Shown: in pieces, positions 1-7,557 of the stretch | Position numbering within the stretch: position 1 is the first letter of the stretch | How the letters are laid out: each line of letters opens with the position of its first letter | From: CAZVEV01 sp964625865 | Lineage (GTDB): Bacteria; Planctomycetota; Phycisphaerae; SM23-33 | NCBI GenBank assembly: GCA_964625865.1 | Contig: CAZVEV010000006.1 | Coordinates: 1 to 49,728, forward strand | DNA length: 49,728 nucleotides | Reading direction: 5' to 3' | The notes under the pieces: model-generated | What the model was told of the DNA's origin: nothing | Database searches by the model: none | The model's input: the letters and a program-made list of their open reading frames with translations, nothing else | Translations under genes and position numbers: made by a program

Positions 1-135
1 GAGAACGACAGCTCCTCGCCCGGGATGGTCAGGGGGGGGGTGTTGGGGTGGTGCGTCCCGCTTCAAATTTGTGCAACCCCCTACTCGCCTGCGGCCTGCG
101 CGCGAGCCCGTCCCCGTTTTCGCTCGGGCGGTACG

Positions 136-975
136 CTAGCGTTTGGGCTTGGCGGCGCCGGCCTGGTTCAGGGGCTTGATGCTCTGGGTCCAGCCTCGGG
201 GGAGGGAAATGTGGAAGATGTCCCGGTCGAACTCGATGCCCGACTTGGTGTTCGTGAACGTGACGGTCGTGGTGTTCTCGCTCTTGTCCAGGGCGGTGAC
301 CTTGACCGGCAGGTGCGTGGTGCGATCGATCCACTGCTCGATCCGGACGACGTTCAGATCCTTCTTGCGGGTCGCCAGCGTGGTGAAGACCAGGCGATCG
401 GCGTTGGGCGGGTCGCTCTTGCGGGCCTTACGGGCCGGCTGCGTGACGCGGAAGTACGTCAGGATGTCCTTGACGCTCTGGCCGAACGGCAAGGGGAACG
501 GGCCCTTGCCCAGCCGCAGCGGCTCGACGCGCTGGCCCACCGCGGCGACCTGGTATTTGATCAGCCGCTTCTCGCGATGCTTGGCCACGCACAGCCACAT
601 CCCGTCAAACGCGAAGTCCTGCACGCTCTTGAGCTTTCGCCCCTCATCCATGCGGAGCGTGTCGAAGTGGACGCGGAACTTGTCCGGCGAGCGCTTAGTT
701 CGCCTCTGGTACTTGACGTACCCGGTGCGCTGCTCGGTCTCGCCTGTCAGGTCGCGGTCGATGCGATAGTCCACGTCGGCCTGGATCGTCGCGTGCTTGG
801 CGCCGGCGGCTTCCAGGGCGGTCAGGATCTTCATGATCGCCGCCGACGGGGCGTTCGCGGGCCTGGCTGCGGGCTTCGGCGCGGGCTTGGCCGCGGGGGC
901 GGGTTTGTTCTGCCCGCATGCAACGGTCGTCGCCGCCAGCACGACGATCAGGCTCGATAGTCTCATTCGCGTCAT
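136..975 (-). CDS. LolA-like outer-membrane lipoprotein-sorting protein, itself a putative lipoprotein
   Basis: This 279-residue protein starts at ATG 975, preceded by an AGGAG about 8 bases upstream. The N-terminus has a hydrophobic stretch ending in TTVACGQ, a weak lipobox, then an Ala/Pro/Lys-rich linker (about residues 20-45). The remainder alternates beta-strand-like segments such as YVKYQRR and FDGMWLCVAKHREKRLIKYQ, which resemble the LolA/LolB-like fold that carries acyl chains. It is the last gene of a minus-strand operon with a LolD-type ATPase and a LolC/MacB-type permease, so a periplasmic lipid or lipoprotein carrier role is plausible. The family assignment rests on strand pattern and context, not on catalytic residues, and an unrelated outer-membrane-associated beta protein is possible. 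Confidence 0.7.
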   Translation of the reverse strand: MTRMRLSSLIVVLAATTVACGQNKPAPAAKPAPKPAARPANAPSAAIMKILTALEAAGAKHATIQADVDYRIDRDLTGETEQRTGYVKYQRRTKRSPDKFRVHFDTLRMDEGRKLKSVQDFAFDGMWLCVAKHREKRLIKYQVAAVGQRVEPLRLGKGPFPLPFGQSVKDILTYFRVTQPARKARKSDPPNADRLVFTTLATRKKDLNVVRIEQWIDRTTHLPVKVTALDKSENTTTVTFTNTKSGIEFDRDIFHISLPRGWTQSIKPLNQAGAAKPKR

Positions 976-1001
976 TCCATTGGCTCCTGCATCACCTGTT
1001 A

Positions 1002-1793
1002 CTACGTATCTCCGTCGGCGATATTGGGTTGGCGCCCGATGATTTTTCCGATCGCCGGCGGGAGCACCTTGGCCAGCGCCAGCACGACGGCCAGTCCGAG
1101 CAGGACCACAACCGCCACCCAGCCGAGGTTCCAGTGGAACGTGACGAACGCGATGACCGCGTATCGCACGAGTCGCCCGACGAAGTTCGCCCCGGCAAAC
1201 GGGCCGCGCGGATAGCGGTACGTGACGGCCAGCATGCGAATCACGTCCACGGGAATCGGGATGATGTTGAAGATCACCAGAATCGCAAACGGGCTCCTCG
1301 CGAACCACCTGGCCGACACGTCATACAGCCGCGTGTGCCGGACGCGCTTGACGTGACGGTGGCGCAGGGCCAGCGTGAACAGGTGGTAGTCGTTGAGGTT
1401 GGCTATCGTCGAGGCGACCGCGCCAACCAGGCCGACGGCGAGCACAGTGGTCCACAGTTCGCCCGTGACGGCCGCCTCGCGGGTGGCCACCGCGGCGACG
1501 ATGGCGTTGGTGGGCATGGGCAGGAAAGTGCAGCACAGTGAGACGTAGATGCCGAAGATCAGCAGCTTGGGCGCCGCGCTGACGCTCTGCATCTGCCTGC
1601 CGATCTCGCCCGGGCTCCACGTCCAGGTCCATTGCTGCCCGCTCAGCATGATCGCGACGGCCGCCACCGCCACGCCCAGGCCCAGGGCGTAGGCCAGAAA
1701 CCACAGGCGCACAGAGATCCCGTCACCCCCAGCGAGGGGGTCGGTGACAAGCGCCTCGGCGCTGTCAGTCGGTGTGGTCGGTGATTCTGCCAT
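1002..1793 (-). CDS. DedA/VTT (SNARE-associated) family integral membrane protein
   Basis: The 263-residue protein has an N-terminal polar leader of about 30 residues, then hydrophobic segments near residues 31-50, 75-95, 115-130, 165-185 and 215-245. Two features recall VTT/DedA proteins: a re-entrant-looking segment rich in small residues with a Pro (TFLPMPTNAIVAAVATREAA), and a later IIPIPVDVIRMLA segment. Members of this family act as phospholipid scramblases or flippases in the inner membrane. The start at 1793 lies 29 bases inside the end of the upstream ATPase gene, which indicates translational coupling. A role in lipid movement would fit the LolA-like protein downstream. Superfamily membership is fairly secure; the substrate is unknown. 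Confidence 0.7.
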   Translation of the reverse strand: MAESPTTPTDSAEALVTDPLAGGDGISVRLWFLAYALGLGVAVAAVAIMLSGQQWTWTWSPGEIGRQMQSVSAAPKLLIFGIYVSLCCTFLPMPTNAIVAAVATREAAVTGELWTTVLAVGLVGAVASTIANLNDYHLFTLALRHRHVKRVRHTRLYDVSARWFARSPFAILVIFNIIPIPVDVIRMLAVTYRYPRGPFAGANFVGRLVRYAVIAFVTFHWNLGWVAVVVLLGLAVVLALAKVLPPAIGKIIGRQPNIADGDT

Positions 1794-2469
1794 CGCTCAT
1801 ATGCACGGTGCGGTCAGCGTAGCCGGCGGCCTGCTCGGAATGTGTGATCATGACGATTGTCTGTGCCTCGTCGCGGTTGAGGCGCTGGAACAGTTCCAGC
1901 AGGGCGGCCGAGTTGGTCGAGTCGAGATTGCCCGTCGGCTCGTCGGCCAGCAGGATCGCCGGCCTGTGCGCCAGCGCCCTTACCACCGCCACGCGCTGCT
2001 GCTCTCCGATGGACATCTGCCCCGGCTTGCGGCCGCGCACGTGCGAGACGCCCATCATCTCGAACAGCTCGTCCACGTGCCCGTCCGCCTTCATGCCGCG
2101 GATCTTCAGCGATATCGCGACGTTATCAGCCGCGCTGAGCTGGCCCAGGAGGTTGAACCTCTGGAAGACGAAGCCGATCTCGTCGCGCCGGATTCGGGTG
2201 CGTTCGGCCTGCCCGGAGCCGACTACCCGTCCGGCCACGTACACCGTGCCCAGCCGCCCGGCGGTCGCCGGGTCCGGGTCGGTGGATGTCATCAGGCCCA
2301 GCACGTGCAGCAGCGTGCTCTTGCCACACCCGCTTTGCCCCATGACGGCCAGGAACTCTCCCCGCCGCACCGCAAGGTCAAGCTCGTGCAGGACCGTCAC
2401 CCTCGCCGGGCCCTGCCCGAACGACTTGACCAGCGAGCGGCCTTCCAGGATGACGTTGTTGTCGTTCAT
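1765..2469 (-). CDS. ABC transporter ATPase, LolD/MacB type
   Basis: A 234-residue nucleotide-binding subunit. Walker A reads GQSGCGKST near residue 48, the Q-loop is in FVFQRFNLL, the signature is MSIGEQQRVAV (an S-I-G-E-Q variant of LSGGQ), Walker B is ILLADEPTGNLDS, and the switch histidine is in MITHSEQA. The FQRFNLL and DEPTGNLDS wording is typical of the LolD/MacB/FtsE group, which powers mechanotransmission across the periplasm rather than membrane transport. The permease gene lies 32 bases upstream and the VTT gene overlaps the 3' end. The Leu-Ser to Met-Ser-Ile change in the signature is conservative and probably functional. Confidence 0.93.
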   Translation of the reverse strand: MNDNNVILEGRSLVKSFGQGPARVTVLHELDLAVRRGEFLAVMGQSGCGKSTLLHVLGLMTSTDPDPATAGRLGTVYVAGRVVGSGQAERTRIRRDEIGFVFQRFNLLGQLSAADNVAISLKIRGMKADGHVDELFEMMGVSHVRGRKPGQMSIGEQQRVAVVRALAHRPAILLADEPTGNLDSTNSAALLELFQRLNRDEAQTIVMITHSEQAAGYADRTVHMSDGRITDHTD

Positions 2470-2501
2470 GTGTTGAGTCGTCTGCAGCCGGTGCCGCGGG
2501 A

Positions 2502-3713
2502 TCACTCCAGTGTCAGTGCCGTCACAATGTCCACCCGCGTCGCCCGCCAGGCGGGGTAGATCGCGCTGATCGTCGCGCCGACCAGGGCGGCGCCGATGGC
2601 GATCACGATCCACTGCCACGTAATCGTGACCGTCAGCAGGGGCTGGAACCTCTCGATAAGCCATCCCGCCGGGTAGCTAATCGCAATGCCGAGCCCCGCC
2701 CCGGCCATCGTCAGCAGCAGCGACTCGCCGAGCACCTGGCGGATGACGAACGCGTTGCCCGCGCCGTTGGCCTTGAGAATCGCGATCTCCCGCGTCTGCT
2801 GCAGCACCATCGTGTATAGCGTGGTCATGACGAACAGGAACACCATCGTCAGGGCGATGCCGTTAGCCATGTCGACGTAGACGAACAGACGTCCGAATTT
2901 CTCGGTAAGCATCTTCCGCTGGGCCTCCAGCGGCACGACGGTCTGGCGGGTGGAGGCCTTCAGTTCCTCGGCCATCGTGGCGGGATCCACGCCGGCCTTG
3001 AGCTTGATGAACATCAGCGTGTTGCTGTGCAGGTTGCCGTCCCCGAACAGATACTGCGCGGTGCGGCGCGGGATGAAGACACGCGTCATGGCGCCGGCCG
3101 GCACGATGCCGACAATCGTCCACGTGTGATTGGCCACCTCGACCTTTTGGCCGCGTGTGTATCCGCCCGCGCGGGCCAGGCGGGTGTCGATAACCATCTC
3201 GAGCCCGTTGTGGTCCGGGTGCGACAGGTCCCCCTGCGTCAGGTTAAGCGGCTCGTCGTTCGGGGCGGGGGTGCGTTCGAGTTGCTCGATCCACCTGGCG
3301 AAGCGGTCGTCGGGGTCGAACAGCCGCCCCTCGACCTCGCGTCCGCCGGTCAGGGTGTGCCACATCTCCCGGTCCACCCCGGCGGCCATCTGGTCCTGGC
3401 CGCCCATCCTGAGCGGCCAGAGGAACACCGGCACGACGCGCTCGATGCTGTCGCCGTGCTTGGCCTTGACGATGTCGACGAACTTCTCCGACAGGCCCAC
3501 GCCGTGCGGGAACCCGGCATTCTCGCCCTCGGTCTGGGCGTACATCGTCAGGTCGGCGTCGACGGCCTCCCAGCGATCGGCGACCTCGAACAGGCTCCCT
3601 CGCGCCAGGCCGCTCAGCGTTACCAGCATGCAGATGCCGATCCCGATCCCGAACGCCGACAGGGCGCTTCGCAGTTTGTGATGCATCAGGTTGGCCAGCG
3701 GAAGATACGCCAT
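2502..3713 (-). CDS. ABC transporter permease, MacB/LolC/FtsX family
   Basis: About 403 residues with the classic FtsX layout. One N-terminal transmembrane helix (about residues 15-40) is followed by a large periplasmic MacB-type domain, then three C-terminal helices containing the FtsX pattern of an EIAILKANGAGNAFVI coupling motif, a Gly/Ala-rich helix and a final WRATRVDIVTAL tail. No clear Shine-Dalgarno sequence marks the start. I chose ATG 3713 (MAYLPLAN); ATG 3743 in the same frame would add ten residues. The frame stays open upstream through the N run, but that part is hairpin-repeat sequence and not credible protein. With the adjacent ATPase it forms a complete type VII ABC exporter. 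It probably handles lipoproteins or lipids, given the LolA-like gene downstream. Confidence 0.88.
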   Translation of the reverse strand: MAYLPLANLMHHKLRSALSAFGIGIGICMLVTLSGLARGSLFEVADRWEAVDADLTMYAQTEGENAGFPHGVGLSEKFVDIVKAKHGDSIERVVPVFLWPLRMGGQDQMAAGVDREMWHTLTGGREVEGRLFDPDDRFARWIEQLERTPAPNDEPLNLTQGDLSHPDHNGLEMVIDTRLARAGGYTRGQKVEVANHTWTIVGIVPAGAMTRVFIPRRTAQYLFGDGNLHSNTLMFIKLKAGVDPATMAEELKASTRQTVVPLEAQRKMLTEKFGRLFVYVDMANGIALTMVFLFVMTTLYTMVLQQTREIAILKANGAGNAFVIRQVLGESLLLTMAGAGLGIAISYPAGWLIERFQPLLTVTITWQWIVIAIGAALVGATISAIYPAWRATRVDIVTALTLE

Positions 3714-3803
3714 GGCGGCATCATACACCAATGCGTTTCGCATGGCGAATGGTGCCCGAGTCACAATCGTCCTCGTCGTCGGGCGGTTTCCCTCCGACCG
3801 AGC

Positions 3804-3931
3804 GGGTGCCGTGGGCTGCGGAGCGAAGCGGAGCAACCACGTTCCAGTGCGCGTAACGTGGTTGCTCCGCTTCGCNNNNNNNNNNGCTTTTTTGGTTTCG
3901 CCTGCCTTCCCCCCCCCCCCCCACGGCACCC
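3804..3931. repeat. Family A palindrome, copy 1, interrupted by an assembly gap
   Basis: The left arm (3804-3842) begins GGGTGCCGTGGGCTGCGG and ends in CCACGT. The right arm starts at 3856 with ACGTGGTTGCTCCGCTTCGC, then runs into ten Ns and a poly-C stretch before the expected terminal CACGGCACCC at 3922-3931. It lies between the divergent permease and PA14 genes. The same arms recur at 14342 and 40745. Confidence 0.85.
3876..3885. other. Assembly gap (10 N) next to a C homopolymer
   Basis: Ten Ns interrupt the right arm of the family A hairpin. About 25 bases downstream is a run of 14 C (3909-3922). The true length is unknown, and the bases around it are of doubtful quality. Confidence 0.95.
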
Positions 3932-3992
3932 AGTTCATGGTTCGATAGACACTCCCCTTGCGCTCAAAACGTCCGTAGAATAGGCTGTAGTC

Positions 3993-6065
3993 ATGAAAGC
4001 GCATCGAACACGAGTCTGGTCGCTGGTGGTCTTCGCGAGCCTGGCGATCGCGACGGCGCCTCTCCGCGGCGCCCCGGCCTGGTGGAACTACGAATGGAAG
4101 TGCCGCCGCCCCGTGACGCTTCCGAAGTCCGAGCCCACGCGCCTGGGCGGCGACGACATTGCTGTCGTCCACATGCCCACCGGTGGCAAGATGCGCCCCG
4201 ACGCATCCGACATCCGCGTGACCACCATCACCCGCCGCGAGATGCCCTCACGCGTGCTCATGACGGGCCCCGGCGACGAGGTGCGGGTGGCCTTTGCGAT
4301 CCAGGCCGGCGTGACGCAGTACTTCGTGTACTACGGGAATCCGAATCCCCCCCAGCAGGCCCGGAAACTCGCGATTCGGCGCGGCGTGCTGCTGAGTGAG
4401 TGGAAGTTCCCCGGCGGGTCGGCCACCACGCTGGACAAGGCCCGCGCCGTCCTGAAGAAGGTCGACACGTTCATCGGGCGCGATTTTCTGGACCGGATCT
4501 TCCTGGGGCACAGCCCGTTCGGGCCCACCCAGGCGGTCACGCGCACGTTCGAGGCCTACCTGAAGGTCCCCAAGACGGGCACGTACATCTTCTCCACGTC
4601 CAGCCAGAACGCCTCGTTCCTGACGCTGGACGACAAGCTGGTGGTGGCCAACGGGGGCAATCACGGTCCGCAGCGCGACATCCGCAAGCGCGGCCAGGCG
4701 TATCTGAAGGCCGGGGTGCACAAGCTGACGTTCTATCACTGCAGCCCGTGGGGGGCGCCGGTGGCGGTGGTGGCGTGGCAGCCGCCGCGGGAAAAGCGGA
4801 TGCGCGTGATCCCGCCCGGCGCGTTCGCGCCGGTGGTGCGCGGCCAGGCCGGGGCGATGGAGGAAATCGGCAAGGCGGCGGTCGACTTCACTCCCGTCCA
4901 CGCCGGCGAGGCGTTCATGGCCAACCGCTACTACCAGCGGTACAGTTTCCAGGCGGTCCAGACCGGGTCGGCGGTGGGCAAGCAGGTGGTCGAGTGGACG
5001 TGGGACTTCGGCGACGGCGAGCGGGCCACCGGGGCCGCCGTCGAGCACGTGTACTTCCTCGATGCGATGCGCACCGTGACGCTGACGGGCCTGACACGCA
5101 CCGGCACGCTGGTGCGCACGAACACGATCTACGTCACGCGCCCGTGGCGCACGGTGACGCACAATCGCCTCGACAGTCTCCGCGACCATGCCGCGATCGT
5201 CGCCAAATACCGCTTCAAGAAACTCGACTCGCTGTCGATGGTCGAGGCCGTGAACCTGCTGAAACGCACCGGCCGGATCGAAGGGCTTCTCAAGGTCGGC
5301 GCCGCGTTCGTCGCTCGCGGCTCAGCGGACAAGAAGGCCGCCGCGTACCTCGTGCCGATCTATGCCGAGGCGCTGCTGGCAGCGGGCCAGGCCGATACCG
5401 CACTCAAGGCCCTGCTGGCCGGGGCGAAGCTCGAAACCTACACCGCCGGACGGGCCGAACTGCTCGTGCGGGCCGGGCAGGTCTGCGTCGAACACCTCAG
5501 CGACGCGCGGAAGGGGATGGCCCTGTTCAGCGAGGTCGTCAGCAAGTACGGGGCGCTGAGCACGTCGATCTGGGTCCGGCGGGCGCGCATCGGCATCGGC
5601 GACGTGTGGCGGCTGACCGGCGAGCAGGCCAAGGCCCGTACCGCCTACGCCGCCGCCGGCACGAGGTCCGTCCGGAAGGGCGGCGGGCAGGCCCTGACAC
5701 GCGGCGACTTTGCCAGACAGATCGAGGACTACATCCGGCGGCGCGACCTCGAGGCGGCCGCCAACACTCTCGATAAATGGGCCGACGCCTTGCCTGCCGA
5801 CAAGCTCGACGGCTACTGGTCGCTCCTGCGGGCACGCATGCTCGTGCGGAAGAAGTCCTATCTCGTCGCCGCGCGGGAGGCCGAGATCCTCGTCCGCGTC
5901 ACGCCTACCAGCCATCACGCCCCCGAACTGCTCATGCTCGCCGCCGACGCCTACCGCCAGGCCGGCAAGCCCATCGCTGCTGACGCCACGCTCAAACGCG
6001 TCCTGACCGAGTACGCCGAGTCCACCCTCGCCGCCAAGGCCGCCGCACTGCTCAAGGGTGAGTGA
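3993..6065 (+). CDS. Secreted PA14 / PKD / TPR multidomain protein
   Basis: A 690-residue protein with a cleavable signal peptide (about residues 1-27, ending LRGAPA). Next is a segment AWWNYEWKCRRPVTLP with a DUF2341-like opening. A PA14-like beta-barrel follows (about 150-275, with GTYIFSTSSQNASFLTLDDK and GVHKLTFYHCSPWG). A PKD domain contains the diagnostic WTWDFGDGE (about 330-385), and TPR-like helical repeats run from about 440 to the end. PA14 and PKD domains usually bind carbohydrates or present enzymes outside the cell, and TPRs mediate protein contacts. Having both in one exported chain suggests a periplasmic or surface scaffold. It is monocistronic, divergent from the ABC operon, and has only a weak ribosome-binding site. 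No catalytic motif is visible. Confidence 0.85.
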   Translation: MKAHRTRVWSLVVFASLAIATAPLRGAPAWWNYEWKCRRPVTLPKSEPTRLGGDDIAVVHMPTGGKMRPDASDIRVTTITRREMPSRVLMTGPGDEVRVAFAIQAGVTQYFVYYGNPNPPQQARKLAIRRGVLLSEWKFPGGSATTLDKARAVLKKVDTFIGRDFLDRIFLGHSPFGPTQAVTRTFEAYLKVPKTGTYIFSTSSQNASFLTLDDKLVVANGGNHGPQRDIRKRGQAYLKAGVHKLTFYHCSPWGAPVAVVAWQPPREKRMRVIPPGAFAPVVRGQAGAMEEIGKAAVDFTPVHAGEAFMANRYYQRYSFQAVQTGSAVGKQVVEWTWDFGDGERATGAAVEHVYFLDAMRTVTLTGLTRTGTLVRTNTIYVTRPWRTVTHNRLDSLRDHAAIVAKYRFKKLDSLSMVEAVNLLKRTGRIEGLLKVGAAFVARGSADKKAAAYLVPIYAEALLAAGQADTALKALLAGAKLETYTAGRAELLVRAGQVCVEHLSDARKGMALFSEVVSKYGALSTSIWVRRARIGIGDVWRLTGEQAKARTAYAAAGTRSVRKGGGQALTRGDFARQIEDYIRRRDLEAAANTLDKWADALPADKLDGYWSLLRARMLVRKKSYLVAAREAEILVRVTPTSHHAPELLMLAADAYRQAGKPIAADATLKRVLTEYAESTLAAKAAALLKGE

Positions 6066-6092
6066 GCGTTTGTCCATCAGGTGATCACATGA

Positions 6093-6122
6093 CATTCTCA
6101 CATTCTTAAGAATGTTGGAATG
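6093..6122. terminator. Nested AT-rich palindrome between convergent genes
   Basis: CATTC, TCA, CATTCTTAAGAATG, TTG, GAATG reads as a symmetrical palindrome with paired 3-base internal loops. It sits between the stop codons of the PA14 gene (6065) and the oxidoreductase gene (6140). A shared bidirectional terminator is the simplest reading, although no T tract follows. A separate GTGATCAC palindrome lies at 6081-6088. Confidence 0.45.
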
Positions 6123-6139
6123 ACGAGCGCGGCAGGGGG

Positions 6140-7456
6140 TTACACCCGATAGTCCTCGTCCGGTATGGCGATCTTGCGCTGGGCGGTGACCGCCTCGTTG
6201 ACTTTGAAGACGGCGATCTCGCTTTTCAGGGCGGTCTCGGCGGGGCAGGTGAGTTTGGCCTTGCCGCGAATGGCGTCGAAGAAGTTCTCCAGGTGCGGCT
6301 GGTGGATCGGCTTGCTCAGTTCGACCGGAAGTGTGTAGGCGGCCATCTCCGCGCTGACGCGCACATCAACGGCGGCCTCGCCGGGTTCGGGCTTCTTGGG
6401 CGCCGGTGGGGCCTTGACGATCTCCTGCTTGACGTAGCGGGCCCAGTCTTCGGCGTGGGCCTCGCGGAAGACCTGCGTCCACTTGGGCACTTCGGAGATC
6501 TTCAGCGAGCCGGCCGTGCCCATGAACTGCTCGGCGTAGCCGCCGCCCGCGCTGGTGGTGGTGAGCACCTCGTAGAACGCCCGCACTCGCCCGGGCGGTG
6601 TGTCGTACTCGTAGATCGCCATCACGTTGTCGTGCCACTGGCGATCCGTGTAGTAGTCGCGCCCGCCGGCGGCCATCACTGACGACGGGCCGCGCCCGAG
6701 GAACCAGTTGAAGATGTCGATCTGGTGCGAGCCCAGATCGGAAATCGGCCCGCCGCCGTACTTCGTGAACCAGCGCCAGTTGCGAAACTCGCGCATCGAT
6801 GCATAGCCGTACCGTTTCAGCGTCGCGTTGTCGATCAGGTACTTCGCGGGCCAGCCGAGGTCGCCGCTGACCGCGCGGTTCCAGCGAGCCTGGGCGTGGG
6901 TCAGTCGCCCGAGCATCTTGCCCGGCAGGACGATCTTGTTCCGCGCGTGCAGATACCGCGGGTTGCTCCGCCGCTGGTGGCCGATCTGCAGCAGCTTGCC
7001 GGTCTTCCGCATCGCAGCAACCATCGACCGGGCGGCGGCGAGGTCGTTCGACATCATCTTCTCGCAATAGACGTGCAGGCCGGCGGCGAGGCAGGCATTG
7101 GTGTGCTCGGCGTGGACGAAGTCGGGCGTGGCAACGATCACCGCGTCGAGGTCCTTGGTCTTGGCGAGCATCTCGCGGTAGTCTTCGTGGACGTCGACGA
7201 CGTGATCGCGACTCTTGAGCCACCGCTGGGCGTACCGGCGGCTGTACGACCAGATGTCCGCCACGGCACGGAACCGCACGCCGGGGATCTTGATGGCCGC
7301 ATTCAGAAGCACGCGTCCCTGCGACCCGGCGCCGATGATCGCGACGTTCAGGTCGTTCATGGCGCCCGCGCGGGCGGCGGGTGCGGCGTGAGAGCGGACC
7401 ACGGCCGCTCCGATCCCGGCCGCCAGCCCCGCCTGTAACATTTCACGACGGTTCAT
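6140..7456 (-). CDS. Tat-exported Gfo/Idh/MocA family NAD(P)-dependent oxidoreductase
   Basis: 438 residues starting at ATG 7456 with AAGGACA about 7 bases upstream. The N-terminus MNRREMLQAG plus a hydrophobic stretch is a twin-arginine signal peptide. The Rossmann fold starts at VAIIGAGSQGRVLLNA (about residue 36). The characteristic CEKMMSNDLAAARSMV carries the EK(P/M) motif with the catalytic-site lysine, and GGGPISDLGSHQIDIFNWFLG contains the GG..D.G.H motif of the family. Exported planctomycete members typically oxidise or deglycosylate sugars with a tightly bound cofactor acquired before export. It is the last gene of an operon with a PQQ-type propeller protein. The substrate cannot be inferred. 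Confidence 0.93.
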   Translation of the reverse strand: MNRREMLQAGLAAGIGAAVVRSHAAPAARAGAMNDLNVAIIGAGSQGRVLLNAAIKIPGVRFRAVADIWSYSRRYAQRWLKSRDHVVDVHEDYREMLAKTKDLDAVIVATPDFVHAEHTNACLAAGLHVYCEKMMSNDLAAARSMVAAMRKTGKLLQIGHQRRSNPRYLHARNKIVLPGKMLGRLTHAQARWNRAVSGDLGWPAKYLIDNATLKRYGYASMREFRNWRWFTKYGGGPISDLGSHQIDIFNWFLGRGPSSVMAAGGRDYYTDRQWHDNVMAIYEYDTPPGRVRAFYEVLTTTSAGGGYAEQFMGTAGSLKISEVPKWTQVFREAHAEDWARYVKQEIVKAPPAPKKPEPGEAAVDVRVSAEMAAYTLPVELSKPIHQPHLENFFDAIRGKAKLTCPAETALKSEIAVFKVNEAVTAQRKIAIPDEDYRV

Positions 7457-7483
7457 TCGCACTGTCCTTTCGGGTGGCCCCGC

Positions 7484-7557
7484 GTAGGGCGTGCAACGTG
7501 TTGCACGCGGAACGCATACCCAATCCCCTCCGCGTGCAACCAAGTCCCGCGCCCTAC
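7484..7557. repeat. Family D palindrome, copy 1
   Basis: The left arm GTAGGGCGTGCAACGTGTTG (7484 on) pairs with a right arm ending in GCGCCCTAC at 7557. The loop contains CCAATCC. The right arm carries the TAG stop codon (7556-7554) of the upstream propeller gene. A second copy with the same arms is at 25645-25717. Confidence 0.85.

Noticed and set aside
1..135. Partial gene at the left edge
   Set aside because: No frame on either strand gives recognisable protein, and a run of nine Gs plus a weak hairpin after the lipoprotein stop suggest intergenic sequence. A few codons of an edge gene on the minus strand cannot be excluded.
3744..4172. N-terminal extension of the ABC permease through the N run
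   Set aside because: The frame is open only because of hairpin-repeat sequence and unknown bases. It would also overlap the divergent PA14 gene's start and signal peptide.
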